A DNA stretch of 64,000 bases from Comamonadaceae bacterium UBA4962 (GTDB lineage: Bacteria; Pseudomonadota; Gammaproteobacteria; Burkholderiales; Burkholderiaceae_C): NCBI GenBank assembly GCA_002397315.1, contig DHAE01000006.1, positions 62,001 through 126,000 of the forward strand. The letters are read 5' to 3'. Numbering within the stretch: the first letter of the stretch is position 1; each line of letters begins with the position of its first letter. Made by a program: the position numbers and the translations under genes. Of the stretch, positions 63,473-64,000 are shown piece after piece. Under the pieces are notes generated by a model that worked only from the letters and a program-made list of their open reading frames with translations, was not told the origin of the DNA and did not search any database.

Positions 63473-64000
63473 ATGCATTCCATTTCTGCACGCACCGGGC
63501 GAACCCCGTTGGCCCGGTTCACCGCATCCGTTCCGAAGGCCCTGGCTGCCACGCTCTTCTTCGCCGCATCCGCCACCAGCTTCGCGCAGGCCGGCGCGTA
63601 CCCCGCCAAGCCGGTCAGGCTGGTGGTGGGCTTCGCGGCCGGCGGCCCCACGGACGTGGTGGCGCGCGCCTTCGCGGACCACGCCAGCCGCGTGCTGGGC
63701 CAGCCGTTCATCATCGACAACAAGCCCGGTGCCAATACCATCCTGGCCGCGCAGGCCGTGGCCAGCGCGCCGGCGGACGGCTACACGCTGCTTTTCGGCG
63801 CCACCAACCACACGATGATCCCGGGGCTCTACAGCGGCCGCGTGAAGTTCGATGCGGTGAAATCCTTCAAGCCGCTGTGCACGGTGGCCACCAGCCCCAC
63901 GGTGCTGGTGGTGGGGCCGGGCATGCCGGTGAAGACGCTTGCCGACTACATGGCCCGCGCCCGCCAGGAGCCGGGGCGCATCACCGCGGGCACCGCGGGC
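63473..64000 (+). CDS. Bug/TctC-family substrate-binding protein, 3' end cut by window
   Basis: 176 codons are inside the window and the frame is still open at base 64000. The signal peptide (hydrophobic part KALAATLFFAASATSFA) is followed by Bug motifs LVVGFAAGGPTDVVARA and FIIDNKPGANTI. GGAG at 63461-63464 lies eight bases before the ATG at 63473, and only two before an alternative ATG at 63467, so 63473 is preferred. It is the last gene of the IclR-linked cluster in view. Confidence 0.85.
   Translation, partial: MHSISARTGRTPLARFTASVPKALAATLFFAASATSFAQAGAYPAKPVRLVVGFAAGGPTDVVARAFADHASRVLGQPFIIDNKPGANTILAAQAVASAPADGYTLLFGATNHTMIPGLYSGRVKFDAVKSFKPLCTVATSPTVLVVGPGMPVKTLADYMARARQEPGRITAGTAG

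Overview
The window is a GC-rich chromosomal segment of a beta-proteobacterium, most likely Comamonadaceae (Acidovorax/Paracidovorax type). Supporting evidence: five Bug/TctC-family periplasmic binding proteins, the pepA-holC and lptFG arrangement, an IPTL-CTERM protein, a tandem glycine riboswitch ahead of gcvTHP, and a perfect plant-inducible-promoter (PIP) box ahead of a small effector-like gene. The PIP box points to a plant-pathogenic lineage with an Hrp type III secretion system. No rRNA, tRNA, CRISPR array or insertion sequence was recognised. Nearly all stretches are densely coding and many neighbours overlap by 1-8 bases.

Layout. 1-4597: end of a branched-chain-type ABC transporter (livH-M-G-F), an atypical Rid protein and a kynurenine-formamidase-like hydrolase. 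4611-8153 (minus): PLP aminotransferase, CysB-like regulator, candidate type III effector, and a CbiX-like chelatase that ends the lptF-lptG operon (8150-10344). 10368-12924 (plus): pepA-holC-unknown. 13082-14212: livK-like binding protein with a terminator. 14291-18647: MocR regulator divergent from a BenE-like transporter, a YggS PLP-binding protein and a class I amidotransferase. 18688-24842: 2-hydroxyacid dehydrogenase, acyl-CoA synthetase, PilZ protein, 2OG-Fe dioxygenase, universal stress protein and a Bug protein. 24919-27160: CoA-transferase and divergent LysR regulator. 27363-29303: a heptamer tandem repeat and two exported proteins of unknown function. 29361-35187 (minus): Bug protein, SDR, RluA, hybrid histidine kinase, FKBP. 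35235-40186 (minus): glycine cleavage operon with riboswitch. 40350-43349: large IPTL-CTERM surface protein. 43681-47146: Lrp-type regulator with an extended operator-like dyad, a 112-base inverted-repeat element and a three-gene ABC transporter. 47388-52948: lipocalin, ferritin-like protein, ZIP transporter, ETF-ubiquinone oxidoreductase, SDR. 53222-55425: periplasmic catalase with its ankyrin partner. 55431-57714: diiron-type hydrolase, TetR regulator, AhpD-like protein. 57765-64000: IclR regulator divergent from a catabolic cluster (Bug, amidohydrolase, Bug, RraA/HMG-aldolase-like, hydroxyacid dehydrogenase, Bug cut by the window edge).

Most of the window is central metabolism, envelope biogenesis and uptake/catabolism of organic acids under local regulators. 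The strongest unusual signals are the PIP-box-controlled candidate effector at 6822-7463, the 112-base inverted repeat at 44262-44373, the 53-base dyad in front of the Lrp gene, the MocR/YggS transporter locus, and the exported protein pair beside a heptamer repeat.
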